Assembly: GCA_035627955.1 (NCBI GenBank)
Contig: DASPKU010000006.1
Span: 62,001-126,000, forward strand
DNA length: 64,000 bases
Reading direction: 5' to 3'
From: Phycisphaerales bacterium
Lineage (GTDB): Bacteria; Planctomycetota; Phycisphaerae; Phycisphaerales; UBA1924
Position numbers and translations under genes: made by a program. The notes below the pieces were generated by a model. The model had not been told where the DNA came from and did not search any database. It saw only the letters and a program-made list of their open reading frames with translations. Position 1 is the stretch's first letter. Every line of letters begins with the position of its first letter. This document shows positions 1 through 8,887 of this stretch, one piece after another.

Positions 1-1600
1 CGACCCGCCTGAGCAACGCGTAACGGTACGCCGCGGGCGCGATGAAGTCCCGCTCGTGCTCGGAGAGCGTGGACAAAAGCTGGCCGTCGCAGAGCACGCA
101 CCCGAGGAGGTGCTCGGCCGGCGTGAGCGGCGCGGTGGCGAGGGGCGGGAGCGGTGCTCCGTCCCCCGCGTCCGGGCTGTCGGCACTGCTGTCGGTTGCG
201 CTCGCGCTGTGAGTTGCGGCCTGTGCGGTGGCTGTTGGTGAGGTGAAAGACTTAGGGCGGCGGCCGGCGGGGATGGCCGCGGTGATCGTGCCCTCGTTGA
301 GGTCGGCAACGGCGGCGAGGCGCTTGACGATGAGCTTCTGGCGGATGGGCTCGACCTCGTTGAGGCCCATCTCCACCAGGCGGGCGATCTCGTCCTTCAT
401 GGCGCGGGAGAGCGCGGCCATTCCGGCGCCCTCGAGCTTCTGGCGGAGGCGGACGAATCGGTACTCCAGCAGGTCGGTCGCGGCGGAAAGAGCGGTGCGG
501 AACACCTCGCCGCCGCCCTCACGCTTGAGCAGCTCGTCGGGGTCCTTGGCGTCGGTGAACCGGTTGAGGGTGGCGATGGCGACGTCCAGGTCCTCGCCGA
601 AGAAGACCTCGACCGCGCGGTCGGCGGCGCGCTGGCCGGCCTCGTCCCCGTCGAACAGCAGGATCACCCGGTCGCACAGGCGGCGGAGCACCGAGGCGTG
701 CTCGCGGGTGAGGGCGGTGCCGAGGGTAGCGACGGCGTTGCAGAACCCCGCCTGGTGGCAGGCGATGACGTCGGTGTAGCCCTCCGTGATGATGGCGGTG
801 CGCTCGGCCTGGATGGCCTTGGCGGCGTGGTGGAGGGCGTAGAGGGTGCCGGACTTGTTGAAGACGCGGGTCTCGGGGCTGTTGAGGTACTTGGGCTCGT
901 CTTCGTCCCTGATCTTGCGGGCGCCGAAGGCGATCACCCGGCCGATCTGGTCGTGGATGGGGAACATGACCCGGTTTCGGAAGGCGTCGTAGGCGCCCTC
1001 GCTGGACTCGCGCTTCTTGAAGAGGCCCGCCTCGAAGAAGGCCTTGGGGTCCAGCCGTTTGTGCTGAACGGTGGTGATCAGCCCGTCCCAGCGGTCGGGG
1101 GAGGCCCCGAGCGAGAACTTGGCGACCATCTCGGGTGCGATGCGTCGCTTGGCGATCACCTCGCGGGCGGCCTTCCCGTGCTCGGGGTGGGCGAGGATCG
1201 CCTTGAAGAACTCCGCGCCGGTGGCGTTGGCGTGGAGGACGTCGCCGCGAGAGATGGGCGCGGGGCCGTCACCGGCCGGGCGCTGGTGGCGGGTGAGGGT
1301 GATGCCGGCGCGCTCGGCGAGGTACTCGAGGGCCTCGCGGAACTCCATCTTGTGGAACTTCTGCACGAAGGAGAAGGCGTCGCCGCCGGTGCCGCAGACG
1401 AAGCAGTGGAAGATCTGCTTGCCGGGCACGACGTTCATCGAGGGGTTCTTGTCGTTGTGGAAGGGGCAGAGGCCGACGAGCTCGCGACCCTTGCTCTTGA
1501 GGGCGACGTGCTCGCCGATGAGGCGCACGATGTCCGTCGCATCGCGCACGCGATCGCGGTCGCCGTTGTCGTGGAACTTGGCCTTCCAGAGGTCGCTCAC
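1..1600 (-). CDS. dnaG: DNA primase DnaG (3' end outside window)
   Basis: Makes the RNA primers for chromosome replication, acting with the replicative helicase at the fork. Read from a GTG at 1598-1600, the protein has a CHC2 zinc-binding domain (C45, H48, C66, C69, in LCPFH and HCFVCG). The primase core follows, with the Toprim signatures EGYTD and DGDEAG. The gene runs off the left edge after about 533 codons, so the C-terminal helicase-binding domain is mostly missing from view. The GTG start puts the zinc domain at the usual distance from the N-terminus; another in-frame GTG lies 30 bp upstream. Identification is secure; only the exact start is open. Confidence 0.95.
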   Translation of the reverse strand, partial: MSDLWKAKFHDNGDRDRVRDATDIVRLIGEHVALKSKGRELVGLCPFHNDKNPSMNVVPGKQIFHCFVCGTGGDAFSFVQKFHKMEFREALEYLAERAGITLTRHQRPAGDGPAPISRGDVLHANATGAEFFKAILAHPEHGKAAREVIAKRRIAPEMVAKFSLGASPDRWDGLITTVQHKRLDPKAFFEAGLFKKRESSEGAYDAFRNRVMFPIHDQIGRVIAFGARKIRDEDEPKYLNSPETRVFNKSGTLYALHHAAKAIQAERTAIITEGYTDVIACHQAGFCNAVATLGTALTREHASVLRRLCDRVILLFDGDEAGQRAADRAVEVFFGEDLDVAIATLNRFTDAKDPDELLKREGGGEVFRTALSAATDLLEYRFVRLRQKLEGAGMAALSRAMKDEIARLVEMGLNEVEPIRQKLIVKRLAAVADLNEGTITAAIPAGRRPKSFTSPTATAQAATHSASATDSSADSPDAGDGAPLPPLATAPLTPAEHLLGCVLCDGQLLSTLSEHERDFIAPAAYRYALLRRV

Positions 1601-2019
1601 CGCGGTCCCCAAAACCGAGACAGAGCACACGAAAGATGCACACACGCACGACAATGGGCGAAGGCGGCCGAGAACTGCGGCGGGCGGGGCGCGGGGGCTG
1701 CGAGCAGCGGCGCGGGTCGATAGGTTGTCCCCGGATGGGGAGGTGCCAGCCGCAGCCCGGTTGACGCTCAGGAGAGGGTTGATCTCGCCGCGGTTAGTGG
1801 CCCGAAGGCCGTGGGTGCGGGATGATCTAGAGGGTGAGCGGTCCTTGCTGCACCATGACGGTATCACCAAATCCGTCTGAAACCAATAGAAAGGTTGGGC
1901 AACCCCACACGGGCGCATGATTCTCGGGCGACGGGTGGCCTGCGCGGGGGGCGGGAGTGGGGGGCGGGAGTGGGGAGCGGGAGTGGGGGGCGGGAGTGGG
2001 CGAGGACTGGGAGGGTGCG
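1601..2019. other. Intergenic region between divergent dnaG and acyP
   Basis: This 419-bp gap lies between two divergently transcribed genes, so it should carry both promoters. No convincing sigma-70 boxes could be picked out. The only clear structure is the G-rich 13-bp tandem repeat listed at 1951-2002. Confidence 0.5.
1951..2002 (+). repeat. Four tandem 13-bp G-rich units
   Basis: The unit gcgggagtggggg begins at 1951, 1964, 1977 and 1990, with one base varying at unit ends. It stops 18 bp before the acylphosphatase start, so it would lie in or next to the leader. Four runs of three or more guanines per two units give it quadruplex potential. A role is not established. Confidence 0.75.
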
Positions 2020-2289
2020 ATGGAGCGGCGGCGGATCGAGTTCAGCGGTCGGGTACAGGGGGTCGGGTTCCGGGCGACAGCGCGGGATGTGGCCCAGGGG
2101 CACGCCGTGACCGGGTGGGTGCGGAATGAGCCGGAGGGGTCGGTGCTGATGGAGGTGCAGGGGGAGGGCCCGGCGATCGAGATGTTCCTGGCCGACCTGC
2201 GGGGGCGGATGCGGCGGTTGATCGCCCACGAGGGTGTGACCACGATGCCCGTGGCTGCGGAGGAGCGGGGGTTCGTGGTCCGCCGCTGA
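2020..2289 (+). CDS. acyP: Acylphosphatase
   Basis: Small cytosolic enzyme that hydrolyses acyl phosphates to a carboxylate and phosphate. The 89-residue protein has the family length and both signature stretches: GRVQGVGFR, with the phosphate-binding loop and catalytic R18, and GWVRN, with catalytic N36. The ATG at 2020 starts four residues before the conserved beta strand. An upstream in-frame ATG would only add translated G-rich repeat, so the shorter form was chosen. It sits 31 bp upstream of a HAD phosphatase on the same strand and may be co-transcribed with it. Family assignment is firm; the physiological substrate is unknown. Confidence 0.93.
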   Translation: MERRRIEFSGRVQGVGFRATARDVAQGHAVTGWVRNEPEGSVLMEVQGEGPAIEMFLADLRGRMRRLIAHEGVTTMPVAAEERGFVVRR

Positions 2290-2320
2290 GGCGAAGGCCG
2301 ATGCGGGGAAAGGTGGTTAC

Positions 2321-3016
2321 GTGCTGATTCTGTTCGATATCGACATGACGCTGATCACCTCGGGCGGCAGCGGCATGAAGGCGATGGTGGAGGCGGGGCA
2401 GGAGCTGTTCGGGCCGGGGTTCCACGCGGAGGGGGTCTCGTTCGCGGGGAGCCTGGACCCGGTGATCTTCAGCCAGATGCTGCGGAGGCATGGGCAGCCG
2501 GACACGCCGGAGGTGCACGCGCGATGGCGGTCGCTGTACGCAAGGAAGCTGGAGGCGAGGCTGCGCACGCCGGGGATCGCGCGTGCGCTGCCGGGGGTGA
2601 TGGAACTGCTCGATGAGGTCGAGCGCTCGCACGCGACGATGGGGCTGCTGACGGGGAACTTCGAGGAAACGGGGAGCCTGAAGCTGCGGGCCGCGGGGAT
2701 TGATCCGGAGAGGTTCGCGGTGCGGGTGTGGGGGGATGAGTCGCCGCACGAGGTGCCGCGCCGTCAGCACCTGGTGCGGGTGGGGATGGAGCGAGGGTGC
2801 GCGGTGCGTGGTGCGGAAATCGCGCGTGAGTCGGTGGTGGTGATCGGGGACACGCCCAACGACGTCGAGTGTGCGCTGGCGCACGGGTGCCGGTGCCTGG
2901 GGGTGGCGACGGGGCGCAGCTCCGCGGCCGAGTTGATCGAGGCCGGCGCAACCCACGCGGTGGAAGACCTGTCGGACACTCGTGGAGTGCTCAGGTGGCT
3001 CGGGCTGATTTCTTAA
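2321..3016 (+). CDS. HAD-superfamily hydrolase (phosphoglycolate phosphatase-like)
   Basis: Predicted cytosolic phosphatase of 231 residues. Motif I is FDIDMTL (nucleophile D6, acid D8), motif II is the LLTGN threonine, and motif IV is GDTPNDV, giving the usual aspartate pair. The helical cap of the phosphoglycolate-phosphatase type lies between motifs I and II. The start is GTG at 2321, preceded by AAAGGTGG; no ATG fits before motif I. It follows acyP closely, so both small phosphate-ester hydrolases may share a transcript. The HAD fold is certain, but the substrate cannot be read from sequence. Confidence 0.88.
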   Translation: MLILFDIDMTLITSGGSGMKAMVEAGQELFGPGFHAEGVSFAGSLDPVIFSQMLRRHGQPDTPEVHARWRSLYARKLEARLRTPGIARALPGVMELLDEVERSHATMGLLTGNFEETGSLKLRAAGIDPERFAVRVWGDESPHEVPRRQHLVRVGMERGCAVRGAEIARESVVVIGDTPNDVECALAHGCRCLGVATGRSSAAELIEAGATHAVEDLSDTRGVLRWLGLIS

Positions 3017-3170
3017 TCCCGGGATGAGAGGACCGGGTGGAGCGCTGAATAAGTGCACTCATTCCCCGGCTGATGGCCCACGAATGAGCGCTTAGGGGCC
3101 GGTTAAAAGAGTATGCTTGGAAGTCCGCGGCCTAAACGCGGCGAACACCGCCCCAAGGAGTTGGTCTGCG

Positions 3171-3923
3171 ATGTCCGAAAGCTACCGCGCCCTGTGCACC
3201 GATTTTTACGTCAACCAGAAGATCGCGGTGAAGATGGAGCTTCCCCGCACTCGGGAGACGGTGCTGGACCTGTTTGAGCGAGTGCGCCGGCAGTTCCCCG
3301 GGATGAGCTCCTTCCGCCGCTACCGGGATGAGCTTGCACTGGAGAGCCCGCAGAGCGAGATGCCGCACCGGTGGCTGGCGGTGCGGAACACCAACATCCG
3401 CTCGGGGGTGGTGAACCCCAACTCGCTGGACGAGGGGTACTCCTTGCACCGGCACGTGCTGGAGGTGGCCCCGGCCTACATGTCGATCAGCCCACTGGAC
3501 ATCGAGTACGTCGAGCTGCTGTACGGCTTTGATCTCACCGCCGGGGGCAACCACGACGCGATCGTGCTCGACGCGCTGATCCCGGGCTCGCCGTTGTCGG
3601 CGCTGCTGGATATACCCGGGGCGACACCAGTGGACTGCCAGCCGCTGGTGGGGCTCACCCTGGGCCAGCGCGGCGACCTTGAGATCTACTTCGAGGTCAA
3701 GACGCGGGCGGGTGGCGCGCAGCAGCGCGAGCACCACGAGGGCGGGGGCGACCCGATCTCGGTGTACCTGACGCTCCGCAAGTTCGGAGCGGTGGGGGAC
3801 ACCAAGGAGCTGCCCGGGATCCTCACGCGCCTGGCCCACCAGGGCGAGGAGCTGGTGGAGCACCGGGTGGTGCCGGGGATGCTGGTGCCGATCCGCGAGG
3901 CGATCGCCTCGGGCAACATGTGA
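3171..3923 (+). CDS. Conserved protein of unknown function
   Basis: A 250-residue soluble protein with no signal peptide or membrane segment and no motif I recognise. It begins MSESYRALCTDFYVNQKIAV and has a well-mixed alpha/beta composition. The ATG at 3171 is preceded by AAGGAG at 3155-3160; the longer reading frame from 3117 would add residues without support. The 150-bp gap upstream contains a loose inverted repeat around 3049-3099. Regular codon use and a good ribosome-binding site argue that it is a real gene. Function is not assigned. Confidence 0.8.
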   Translation: MSESYRALCTDFYVNQKIAVKMELPRTRETVLDLFERVRRQFPGMSSFRRYRDELALESPQSEMPHRWLAVRNTNIRSGVVNPNSLDEGYSLHRHVLEVAPAYMSISPLDIEYVELLYGFDLTAGGNHDAIVLDALIPGSPLSALLDIPGATPVDCQPLVGLTLGQRGDLEIYFEVKTRAGGAQQREHHEGGGDPISVYLTLRKFGAVGDTKELPGILTRLAHQGEELVEHRVVPGMLVPIREAIASGNM

Positions 3924-3963
3924 CGCGGCAACAGCACAGGCCTCGAGGCGGTAGCATCCGTCA

Positions 3964-4323
3964 ATGACGACCGTGTACCTGGCTCAGGAGCCTGCGCCGG
4001 CCGCGCCGCCGCCGAAAAGGGCGACGACGGGCGACATCATGCTGGCGGCGGGCGTGCTCATCGGCATTGCGCTGGTGGGCGGGTTCGTGTGGATGTACCT
4101 GCGGAAGCGGCTGTTCGCGCCGGACTCTGCGAGCAGCGCAGGGACGATCATGGAGGACCTGCGGCGGATGCGGCAGGAGGGGAAGATCACGCAGGAGGAG
4201 TACGACAGCATCCGCAAGAACATGGCGGCGCGCCTGGCCCGGAGCGGGTTCGGTGACGAGAAGCCCTCCCAGGGGACAGACCGAGGGCCGGGGCGCGGGC
4301 CGGGCGCAAGGGATGGCCGATAA
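3964..4323 (+). CDS. Small single-pass membrane protein with SHOCT-like C-terminus
   Basis: A 119-residue protein with a proline-rich N-terminus and one membrane segment at about residues 24-46 (IMLAAGVLIGIALVGGFVWM). A charged helix pair follows around residues 64-88, whose core LRRMRQEGKITQEEYDSIR is the typical SHOCT (short C-terminal) pattern. SHOCT domains are usually oligomerisation or protein-contact modules appended to other proteins; here the domain is alone on a membrane anchor. It lies upstream of clpX on the same strand with 170 bp between. Any link to ClpX is only positional. Confidence 0.75.
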   Translation: MTTVYLAQEPAPAAPPPKRATTGDIMLAAGVLIGIALVGGFVWMYLRKRLFAPDSASSAGTIMEDLRRMRQEGKITQEEYDSIRKNMAARLARSGFGDEKPSQGTDRGPGRGPGARDGR

Positions 4324-4494
4324 CGACCTTCCGGGCCGCGGAATGGCGGGAGAGAGTGCGGAGGGGGTGCTGGGATTGCCGATTCCAGCCTTCGACGGAA
4401 GGTCGAGAGAGGGGTGCCCACGGGCGGGCACGCCGATAAGCTTTGAGGAAGAAGTACGTTCAGGGCACGCGCAACGCACGCCCACGAGGGATTC

Positions 4495-5789
4495 ATGGCC
4501 AAGAACAAGCCGGACGGCACGGACCAGAACAATGACGCGTTTCGCGGGCGCAAGGTGACGACCTGCTCCTTCTGCGGCAAGACCAGCCGCGAGGTGGGGC
4601 CGATGGTCGAGGGCCCCAACGCGGTGTACGTGTGCAGCAGCTGCACCGACCTGTGCCAGAACATCTTCAAGCAGGAGAAGCGGCGTGTGAACTCCACGTC
4701 GACGTGGCTGCGGGATATCCCCTCGCCGCGGACGATCAAGGAGTTCCTCGACCAGTACGTGATCGGGCAGGACTTCGCCAAGCGGGCCCTGGCGGTGGCG
4801 GTGAACAACCATTACAAGCGGCTCCAGAACATGGAGCAGGGCAGCAACGGCGTCGAGATCGACAAGAGCAACATCCTGCTGATCGGGCCCACGGGGTCGG
4901 GCAAGACGCTGCTGGCCAAGACCCTGGCCCGCATGTTGAAGGTGCCGTTCGCGATCGGCGACGCGACCACGCTGACGGAGGCGGGGTACGTGGCGAGGAC
5001 GTGGAGAACCTGGTGCTGAAGCTGCTCCAGGCCGCGGACTTTGACCTGGAGGCGGCGCAGCGCGGGATCATCTACATCGACGAGGTGGACAAGGTCGGCA
5101 AGACCAGCAACAACGTGTCCATCACGCGCGACGTGTCGGGCGAGGGCGTGCAGCAGAGCCTGCTGAAGATGCTCGAAGGCACGGTCAGCAACGTGCCCCC
5201 GCAGGGCGGGCGCAAGCACCCCGAGCAGCAGTACATCCAGGTGGACACGACGAACATCCTGTTCATCTGCGGCGGCACGTTCGTAGGTTTGGAGGAGATC
5301 ATCCGCCGCCGCCTGGGCAAGACCAAGATCGGGTTCTCGCTCACGCACACCGAGCGCGACGAGACCAAGGAGACCGCAAAGGTCCTGCAGCAGGTGACCG
5401 CGGACGACCTGATCGACTTCGGCATGATCCCCGAGTTCGTCGGGCGTCTGCCGGTGATCGCGCCGATGGTGCCGCTGAGCGTCGAGGCGCTGGTGTCGAT
5501 CCTGACCGAGCCCAAGAACGCGATCGTGCGGCAGTACCAGCACCTGTTCAGCCTGGAAGGCGCGAAGCTCAGCTTCACCCCCGGGGCCCTCAGGAAGATC
5601 GCCGAGCGGGCGGTGAAGCGTGACACGGGTGCGCGTGCCCTCCGCGCGGTGATGGAGGAGATCATGATCGGGCTGATGTACGAGCTGCCCGACCAGAACA
5701 ACAGCGGCGTGGAGTACGTGATCGACGAGGGCGCCATCGAGCACAAGCGGCCGCTGACGGAGCTGCGGGTGAGCAAGAAGGCGGGCTGA
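4495..5789 (+). CDS. clpX: ATP-dependent Clp protease ATP-binding subunit ClpX, interrupted by a -1 frameshift
   Basis: Hexameric AAA+ unfoldase that feeds substrates to ClpP. The first frame (4495 to about 4992) gives the zinc-binding domain (C24, C27, C47, C50) and Walker A GPTGSGKT (residues 131-138). The second frame, to 5789, gives Walker [10 protein letters not shown], the sensor regions and the C-terminal domain. The join is at 4990-4993, where GYVGEDVEN should be read: the sequence has gtggcgag where gtgggcgag would keep the frame. One missing G therefore falls in the GYVG pore loop. With it restored the protein is 431 residues, normal for ClpX. Everything else is intact, so an assembly error in a G-run is as likely as a real lesion. 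No clpP is adjacent. Confidence 0.92.
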
Positions 5790-5807
5790 TCGCGGGGATT
5801 GCTCGGA

Positions 5808-5954
5808 AAGAGCCGATCGCGCAAGCGATCGAGTCTTCTTCCGGTTTATCGGAAAGCACAACGGCCGGCTGCGCGTGCAGCCGGCCGTTTTCGTTTTGGC
5901 GATGGTGGTTGTTGCTGGAGAGGGAAAGTTCGATCGCTTGCGCGATCGGCTCTT
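5808..5954. repeat. 25-bp perfect inverted repeat flanking the clpX terminator
   Basis: The arms at 5808-5832 and 5930-5954 are exact reverse complements. Each arm contains its own hairpin, with 7-bp stem cgatcgc, loop gcaa and gcgatcg. The left copy follows the clpX stop codon; the right copy, read on the minus strand, starts at the last base of the stop codon of the gene at 5954-6496. Each convergent gene is therefore followed by the same hairpin in its own sense orientation, with a terminator between them. Confidence 0.85.
5861..5896 (+). terminator. Rho-independent terminator after clpX
   Basis: A perfect 12-bp stem (acggccggctgc at 5861-5872 and its complement at 5877-5888) closes a gcgt tetraloop and is followed by tttcgtttt. 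It lies 72 bp after the clpX stop. Confidence 0.9.
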
Positions 5955-6496
5955 CAGGCGTGCTCGAAGATCGTCTGGGTCCGGAGCACCAGGGCCGCGG
6001 AGGCGATGAGGTGGTAGCTCTGCACGTGCACCTGGCGGGCCATGCGCTGGATGTCCAGGATGCTCAGGCAGCGGCCGGCCTCGTCGTCCCACGTGTGGCT
6101 GAGGGAGTGGTTGAGGCGGGCGTGGTCGAGCATCTCCTCGAGCGACGCGGCGTAGAGGCTGTCGCTGAGGGTCTCTGTCTGCACCGAGGTCATGTACGTG
6201 ACCTTCTCGCGGGGGAACCGGTGCTCGACGTCCCGCTCGCCCGCGCAAAGGAACGAAGACACCTGCCCCTGCAGCGGCGGTGTGCGTTCCTGGTCGGTGA
6301 GCAGCTCCGAGACGCAGAGCGTGCGGTGGTCGAAGCGGAGCATGTGGGTGCCGGGGAGGATCCAGGCCTCAAGCTCGTATTCGCCGTGCTTCACGACCCG
6401 GCGGCCCTTGAGGGCCATGGACTCGGGGTGGAGGGCCCGGTTGTAGAGGATGATCTGGTAGGTCTGGAGGACGTTGGTCTTGGTCGGAAGGTTCAT
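5954..6496 (-). CDS. Conserved protein of unknown function
   Basis: A 180-residue soluble protein beginning MNLPTKTNVLQTYQIILYNR. It has no signal peptide, membrane segment or catalytic motif that I recognise. The ATG complementary to 6494-6496 was chosen over an upstream start because the extra N-terminal residues look like translated intergenic sequence. The body is rich in charged residues, with conserved-looking blocks such as RFDHRTLCVSELLTDQE and YHLIASAALVL. It is convergent with clpX and shares the paired-hairpin region with it. Coding status is well supported by composition; function is unknown. Confidence 0.75.
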   Translation of the reverse strand: MNLPTKTNVLQTYQIILYNRALHPESMALKGRRVVKHGEYELEAWILPGTHMLRFDHRTLCVSELLTDQERTPPLQGQVSSFLCAGERDVEHRFPREKVTYMTSVQTETLSDSLYAASLEEMLDHARLNHSLSHTWDDEAGRCLSILDIQRMARQVHVQSYHLIASAALVLRTQTIFEHA

Positions 6497-6772
6497 CACT
6501 GCTGACTCACTCCCACACGAGTGTGCCGGGTTCCTGCGCCAACCCCCGGGATTGTCCGAGGGGCTGGCAGTGCAGACGCTGAAGGCCACGGTCCGATACC
6601 TCACAGTCGGGAGCCCCAACGTATCCCCCTGCGGTTGTTCGCCGCGACACCACCATATATATTGCGGTCGCGGCTGACAAGCCCAATTTGTGGTACCTCT
6701 GCTCCGAATGAGAGCCGGATTAAGGACCGCATAAGGGGCACTTCACAGTATCCTGACGAGCGCAGAGGCCCT

Positions 6773-8887
6773 GTGTCAAGGTTCATTAAGACATTCTCTG
6801 AGCGACTCGCGGCCGCCCGCCGGCTGCACCCCCGCCTCCGGGCGATCGCGCTGGGGGAAGCCCTCGCGGTGGCGTCGACGGAAGAGGCAGAGGCGCTGGC
6901 CGCGGAACTGCTTGATCTCGCGGTGCTTCCGACATCCGCAGCGCGGCGGGGCGCGGTTCGCTGGGGCGCGCTGATTCCGGGTTTACGCGCGTCGGCAGAA
7001 TCTGCGGGTGATGCGGCGCTCACGCAGCTCGCGCGTTCATGGCGACGGCTGCCGAGCGGTTGTGCACAGGCGGCGCTAGCGGCTGGGGATGAAAGGTGGG
7101 GGGAAATCCTGTCGCGTCTGAGCACGGACCCGGGCGGTCCGGTGCGCCTGTCGCTGGCAACGCTGGTGGGGGAGGCGGGGGATGCGCGCTTGGCGGCGAT
7201 CGCGGGGGCAATGCTGCACGACCAGGACGCGGCGGTTGGGGACGAGGCGGAGCGGTCGCTGATCCTGTTGGCGTTGGCGGTGGTGCGTGAGGAGTTGTTG
7301 CGGGTGGAGGGGTGCGCGCGGTTCATCGAGGACACGCCCGCGCCGGGGATGAGACTGACCGCCGCGCGGGGCGTGCGCGGCGGGGCGGATGAGCTCAGCC
7401 GGTACGTGGCTGACGCGGTGATGACCTTCGGCGAGCACCGGCGGAGGGGGCCGGTGATCGCGGCGATGCTGCTGGCGGGGCGTGAGCGGGTGCGCGGGGC
7501 TGGCCACGGAGCACGGGCCCTGCGCGCGTGGCTGGCGGGCACACAGCACCCGAGCCACAGCGTGGTCCGGTCAGTGCTTCGGTGGTCGAAGGCGCCGGTG
7601 GCTCGCCTTCGGGCGCTGGAGTGGCTGTCGCGGGACGGGCTGGGGATCGCCGCGGGCGAGCGGCTGGTGCGTGGGCGGTCGCTTCTGGAGCACGAACTGG
7701 TGCTGACGAACGCGCACCTGCTGCACCGGCCGCTGCGGCGGGCGCGCCTGGTGGGCGTGAAGGCTGTCGCGGCGCGGGGGTCGAAGGGGCGGGCGCGCGA
7801 GGTGGTGGAGTCGACGTTCCCGAGCGGGGCGGGGTTGAAGGTGCTTTCGGCCGCAGCCCGTCGTGGATTGCCGCGGCTGTGCGCGGGTTTCGGGCTGGGG
7901 GCCCGGGCCCGGGCGGAGGTGCTGCGGCCGATGCTGGGCGATGGCGACGCGGGGGTGCGGCACGCGGCCGCGCGGGCGGTGCCGATCGCGGAGCTCGGCG
8001 AATACTGCTTTGACGCGGACCCGCTAGTGGCGCGGGGGGCGTTCCTGATGCTATCGAGCGCAGGGTGCGGTGCGGAGGCGGGGCGCCCGACTGCGGGCAA
8101 CATCGCGGCGCTGCGGCGCTCCCCGCACGCTGAGGTGCGGCGGTGGGCGGCAGAAGACCTGTCACGTGAAGAGGGCGCGGGGCCTTACGGGCGGCTGGCG
8201 CTGCGGCGGGCGATGCAGGCGGAACGCGGGGAGTTCCTGCGGCAGCTGCGGTCGGACCTGCGGGCCGTGAATGGGGCGGTGGCGCTGGAGGCGCTGCGGC
8301 GCGTGCGGGCAATGAGCTTGCACCAGGAGGTCGCGGCGGAGGTGCTGGGTCTGGCGGCGGGGGAGCATGAGGAGGTGCGGGTGATCGCGACGGCGGTGGC
8401 GCTGCTGGCAAGCCTTGGTGGTGCGCGGGCGCGGGAAATCGCCGCGGCGCAGGTGGCGCACGCGGATGGGCGTGTGCGGGCGAACGCGGTGGAGGCGCTG
8501 GCGAAGATTGAACGGGTGCAGGGGAGCAGCTTGCCTTCGGCGGTGGTGGAGCTCAAGGGTGATCCGCACCACCGTGTGCGTGCGAACGCGCTGCGGGCGG
8601 CGATCACGGGCTCGCTTGAAGGATTGGGTGAGATGCTGGGCGACGAGCGGGCGATGCACCGGCTCGCCGGCGTGTGGCTGGCAGGGCGGGTGCTGGGCAG
8701 TGGCGCGGGTCGCTTCGGTGAGGCATGGGCAGAGTGCGGGGCACGGATCGGTGAGATGGCGCGCTTCGATGAGGATGCGCAGGTGCGCGGAAGGGCCGCG
8801 GCGTGCGCGCGGATGCTGGAATCGCAGTTGCGGCGGTCGTGGCAGGGCGCCGGCCACAGCGCGAGTGGGGTCGGGGGTGCCGCATGA
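6773..8887 (+). CDS. Large HEAT-repeat protein
   Basis: A roughly 704-residue protein made almost wholly of degenerate alpha-helical repeats. The alternating VRxxAxxAL-type pattern (for example GVRHAAARAV, VRVIATAVALL, VRANAVEAL, VRANALRAA) marks HEAT or PBS-lyase-type repeats, which form scaffolds for protein contacts. The start is taken as GTG at 6773 (VSRFIKTFSERL), preceded by AGAGG; the frame is open further upstream to 6521 but without coding character. Its stop overlaps the start of the next gene as ATGA at 8884-8887, so the two are translationally coupled. No enzymatic domain is visible. Confidence 0.82.
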   Translation: MSRFIKTFSERLAAARRLHPRLRAIALGEALAVASTEEAEALAAELLDLAVLPTSAARRGAVRWGALIPGLRASAESAGDAALTQLARSWRRLPSGCAQAALAAGDERWGEILSRLSTDPGGPVRLSLATLVGEAGDARLAAIAGAMLHDQDAAVGDEAERSLILLALAVVREELLRVEGCARFIEDTPAPGMRLTAARGVRGGADELSRYVADAVMTFGEHRRRGPVIAAMLLAGRERVRGAGHGARALRAWLAGTQHPSHSVVRSVLRWSKAPVARLRALEWLSRDGLGIAAGERLVRGRSLLEHELVLTNAHLLHRPLRRARLVGVKAVAARGSKGRAREVVESTFPSGAGLKVLSAAARRGLPRLCAGFGLGARARAEVLRPMLGDGDAGVRHAAARAVPIAELGEYCFDADPLVARGAFLMLSSAGCGAEAGRPTAGNIAALRRSPHAEVRRWAAEDLSREEGAGPYGRLALRRAMQAERGEFLRQLRSDLRAVNGAVALEALRRVRAMSLHQEVAAEVLGLAAGEHEEVRVIATAVALLASLGGARAREIAAAQVAHADGRVRANAVEALAKIERVQGSSLPSAVVELKGDPHHRVRANALRAAITGSLEGLGEMLGDERAMHRLAGVWLAGRVLGSGAGRFGEAWAECGARIGEMARFDEDAQVRGRAAACARMLESQLRRSWQGAGHSASGVGGAA

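Noticed and set aside
3049-3099. Inverted repeat gcactcattc / gaatgagcgc as a terminator
   Set aside because: The stem is interrupted and no T-run follows.
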